A stretch of DNA of 64,000 bases from Planococcus salinarum (GTDB lineage Bacteria; Bacillota; Bacilli; Bacillales_A; Planococcaceae): the NCBI RefSeq assembly GCF_007004625.1, contig NZ_VIFV01000007.1:1-64000 (forward strand), written 5' to 3'. Positions 62,016 through 64,000 of the stretch are shown here, piece after piece. Position 1 is the first letter of the stretch. Each line of letters starts with the position of its first letter. The notes below the pieces were generated by a model. It had not been told where the DNA came from. It made no database searches and was given only the letters and a program-made list of their open reading frames with translations. The position numbers were made by a program, and so were the translations under genes.

Positions 62016-62121
62016 AAGATATTCATCCTTTCGTTTATGAAGCTGGATTTTTTCATCGGATTCTTTATCGTTTCGTGCGAACCCTCTGTATGGCTGCACA
62101 AGCCGGTCAGCCTTTCTGGAA

Positions 62122-62502
62122 TCATTGCTCCAGCTTTTGCCACGAGAGGAACTTCTCGCGGTGGGCTTTCATATAACAGGGGGTAATACCATACAATTCG
62201 TCCGGACAATGTTGGGACAGTTGCAGCAAGTGCCGGAAAACTTTTTCAGATATCTCGTATTTTTCCAGACAATTTGGCATGGCCTTTACTTTTTCGGTTG
62301 CCTCTTCCATATCCACGTCATCAATCTGGACCCAGAGTGTTTCAACTTGCGTCTCCTTCTCCCTGCCCTTGAAACGGGTAATTTCACGTGCCAGTCTGGC
62401 GAATAAAGTGATGGAGCTCAAACCATTTTCCTTTTGCACATCTTTGGATTTCAGGAAGAGATAAGTGATTGAATTCTGAGAAACCAACTTTTTATCTGCC
62501 AT
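62122..62502 (-). CDS. 126-residue protein of unknown function
   Basis: A soluble protein beginning MADKKLVSQNSITYLFLKSK, with VQIDDVDMEEATEKVKAMP in the middle and two Cys in the last third (CPDELYGITPCYMK). AAAGGAGAA precedes the ATG. No family recognised; it follows the 68-residue gene on the same strand. Confidence 0.7.
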   Translation of the reverse strand: MADKKLVSQNSITYLFLKSKDVQKENGLSSITLFARLAREITRFKGREKETQVETLWVQIDDVDMEEATEKVKAMPNCLEKYEISEKVFRHLLQLSQHCPDELYGITPCYMKAHREKFLSWQKLEQ

Positions 62503-62682
62503 TTTTCAGTTCTCCTTTCCACTTCTGGTCAGATTTCTTTTTATAGAAGGAACCGATCAGACCAACGGACTGTTTATGGATCACCGGACCCATTATTGTT
62601 AAGGGAAATTTATCGTCCTCACCCTTATTCAATGATTCATACAGTCTAAAGTCTGCCGAATGGAATGTTGCTCTAATTCCAT

Positions 62683-62889
62683 TTACTGATGGGTGAAATT
62701 CTCAACCACTGTTCTGCCTTCAATTTCTTCTGATATCTTTACGATTTGCCCTTTTTCATACATGGAGTGGACGGTCCGTTTGGAAAGCGTTTTTTTGTGT
62801 ACATTGTCCATAAAGCCGATGGAGAACCATTTTCCGTCGGCAGTTTGGACAAAGTCGAGAAGCTTAAAATCTACTTCTTTTAATAACAT
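62683..62889 (-). CDS. 68-residue protein of unknown function
   Basis: Beginning MLLKEVDFKLLDFVQTADGK, a small mixed alpha/beta protein with ISEEIEGRTVVENF near the end. GGAGG lies 8 bases before the ATG at 62889, so a longer frame from 62910 is rejected. No family recognised. Confidence 0.68.
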   Translation of the reverse strand: MLLKEVDFKLLDFVQTADGKWFSIGFMDNVHKKTLSKRTVHSMYEKGQIVKISEEIEGRTVVENFTHQ

Positions 62890-63382
62890 TTCAGTTACCT
62901 CCAGTTTCATTGTCGTTGTCTTCTTCTGGCTGCTGGCTTTTCGGTTCCATGGTTCAAGCGTCTACCCAGGCGGTTTCAGAGCTGAGGTTTTTACTGAACA
63001 CCGTATTTTTCTCACTTTCACCCTACCCTATTCAGGTGATTGGCGCTGTGACATTTATCACACTTACAGAAAAATATTTTTTCGATAAAACAGGACTATA
63101 AATCCACTGTTTTTTTAAAATAATATTTTTTTGTCTTTCTTTGTTACTAACAGACTACCCCAATACCCAATAAATGTAAAGAGCATTAGCAGAGTGTTTT
63201 TTCGTGGACTTCTATTCAGGTTTTTTTGTTCCCTGCGGCATATAATAAAATACAGCATTAATCCTGCATCTTTGTTAATCATTAAACATCCTTTATCCCT
63301 ACGTTTCTCCATTCTTTTTGCACAACTTGGGAATATAGTGAATGAATAAACTCACAAATTGCTATGAAAGGAAGTGACGGAA
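62890..63382. other. AT-rich intergenic region
   Basis: Divergent promoters of the small-gene group and the multicopper oxidase are expected here. A 19-codon frame (MEPKSQQPEEDNDNETGGN) ends just before the 62889 gene and could be a leader peptide; it has only a weak ribosome site. Nothing else is recognisable. Confidence 0.4.
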
Positions 63383-64000
63383 ATGAAAAAAGTTATTTTA
63401 GGTTCATTTGCCCTCAGTTTTCTATTAGCCGGCTGCATCGGCACTGATAATACCAGACAGCCCCAGGACTCCCCGATGAATAATGGACACATGGGCGGCC
63501 AGGACGGCAGAAATCAGGAAGGCCTGAATGAGAGGGGCATGGGCGGTATGCCGGGTGCGAGGATGGCTGGGTTTGTTCCCTCCCTCGAATCTTCTGAAGG
63601 AATCCGGGAACTGTCGATTCCTCCTGTATTGGAAAAACAGCAAGGGCAGGACTTCGATTACGAAGTTACCGCCCAACAGGGCACCACTGAATTTTTCGAA
63701 GGCATTTCGACTGACACATACGGATATAATGGTGATTTGCTTGGCCCCACACTTATGCTGGAGGAAGGCGAAAGGGTCGATGTCAAAATCACAAATGATT
63801 TGGATGAGCCTACCACTTTCCATTGGCACGGCCTTGAAGTTCCCGGTGAAATAGACGGCGGTCCCCATGGAATCATCCAGCCGGGCGACAGCCAAATCAT
63901 CACTTTGGAAGCGGATCAGCCCGCCGCCACCCTTTGGTATCATCCCCATGTCCACGGCACGACAGCTGAACAGGTATTCAAAGGCCTGTCGGGAATGTTG
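63383..64000 (+). CDS. Multicopper oxidase lipoprotein (partial, runs off the window)
   Basis: The frame is open from ATG at 63383 to the end of the window (206 codons). The N-terminus MKKVILGSFALSFLLAGC is a lipoprotein signal with Cys18 as lipidation site. A Met/Gly/His-rich linker follows (MNNGHMGG…MGGMPGARM), possibly copper-binding. The first cupredoxin domain holds the copper ligands HWHG (FHWHGLEVPGEIDGG) and HPHVHGT. Family: Mco/CueO-like copper oxidases, outside the cytoplasm, oxidising Cu(I), metals or phenols. AAGGAAG precedes the ATG. Confidence 0.88.
   Translation, partial: MKKVILGSFALSFLLAGCIGTDNTRQPQDSPMNNGHMGGQDGRNQEGLNERGMGGMPGARMAGFVPSLESSEGIRELSIPPVLEKQQGQDFDYEVTAQQGTTEFFEGISTDTYGYNGDLLGPTLMLEEGERVDVKITNDLDEPTTFHWHGLEVPGEIDGGPHGIIQPGDSQIITLEADQPAATLWYHPHVHGTTAEQVFKGLSGML

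Overview
The window looks like a chromosomal segment of a medium-GC Gram-positive bacterium of the Bacillales, most likely Planococcaceae (Planococcus/Planomicrobium-like). The clues are strong AGGAGG-type ribosome sites, TTG/GTG starts, many rho-independent terminators, a pspA-ydjGHI envelope-stress operon, a PrsA-type foldase, YfhO and DUF2157/GDYXXLXY membrane proteins, a FusB-type EF-G-binding protein, a C30-carotenoid CrtN/CrtP-type enzyme and several sigma-B-like promoters. The placement is inferred from gene content; no 16S or tRNA gene was seen.

Layout. 0-5.5 kb: membrane metalloprotease, Abi_2/HEPN abortive-infection protein, old-yellow-enzyme and MDR oxidoreductases. 5.7-16.5 kb: a frameshifted short-chain dehydrogenase, the pspA-ydjG-ydjH-ydjI operon, a DUF4256 gene broken by a TGG-to-TGA change, the DUF2157-GDYXXLXY pair, a PadR regulator with a twice-frameshifted DUF1700/DUF4097 gene, and small proteins. 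16.8-27.4 kb: FusB-like protein, epimerase, MgtC, YfhO, DinB, methyltransferase, OsmC, DUF998, cupin and a GPH sugar symporter. 27.6-28.2 kb: a scar where a truncated copy of a gene found intact at 43.2 kb abuts an IS1182-type transposase remnant.

28.2-40.2 kb is the functional centre: a minus-strand gene set for ectoine/hydroxyectoine catabolism. It holds a DoeA/EutD ectoine hydrolase, a EutC-like cyclodeaminase/reductase, a Cys/Met-metabolism PLP enzyme, an M20 deacetylase, a homoserine-dehydrogenase-like enzyme, an aldehyde dehydrogenase and a BCCT transporter in one probable operon. A PucR activator and a EutB-like dehydratase lie upstream. The usual EutE/DoeB deacetylase and DoeD aminotransferase are not seen, so the route after ring opening may differ from the proteobacterial one.

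40.5-49.8 kb: a TRM11-like methyltransferase, AldA with a sigma-B-like promoter, a two-gene module of a winged-helix-like protein plus a 1254-residue DNA2/NAM7-type helicase with a giant coiled-coil insertion, an MFS transporter and a small membrane protein. 49.8-64 kb: DUF6920/DUF6544-like protein, flavodoxin, a terpene-cyclase-fold protein, a 1390-residue TPR protein with an embedded C39-like cysteine-peptidase domain, AI-2E transporter, PrsA, carotenoid enzyme, three small genes and the start of a multicopper oxidase lipoprotein cut by the window edge.

Three intergenic arrays (5.35, 47.96 and 50.20 kb) have unrelated sequences but the same repeat length of 20-21 bp, about two helical turns, and are not explained by any gene.
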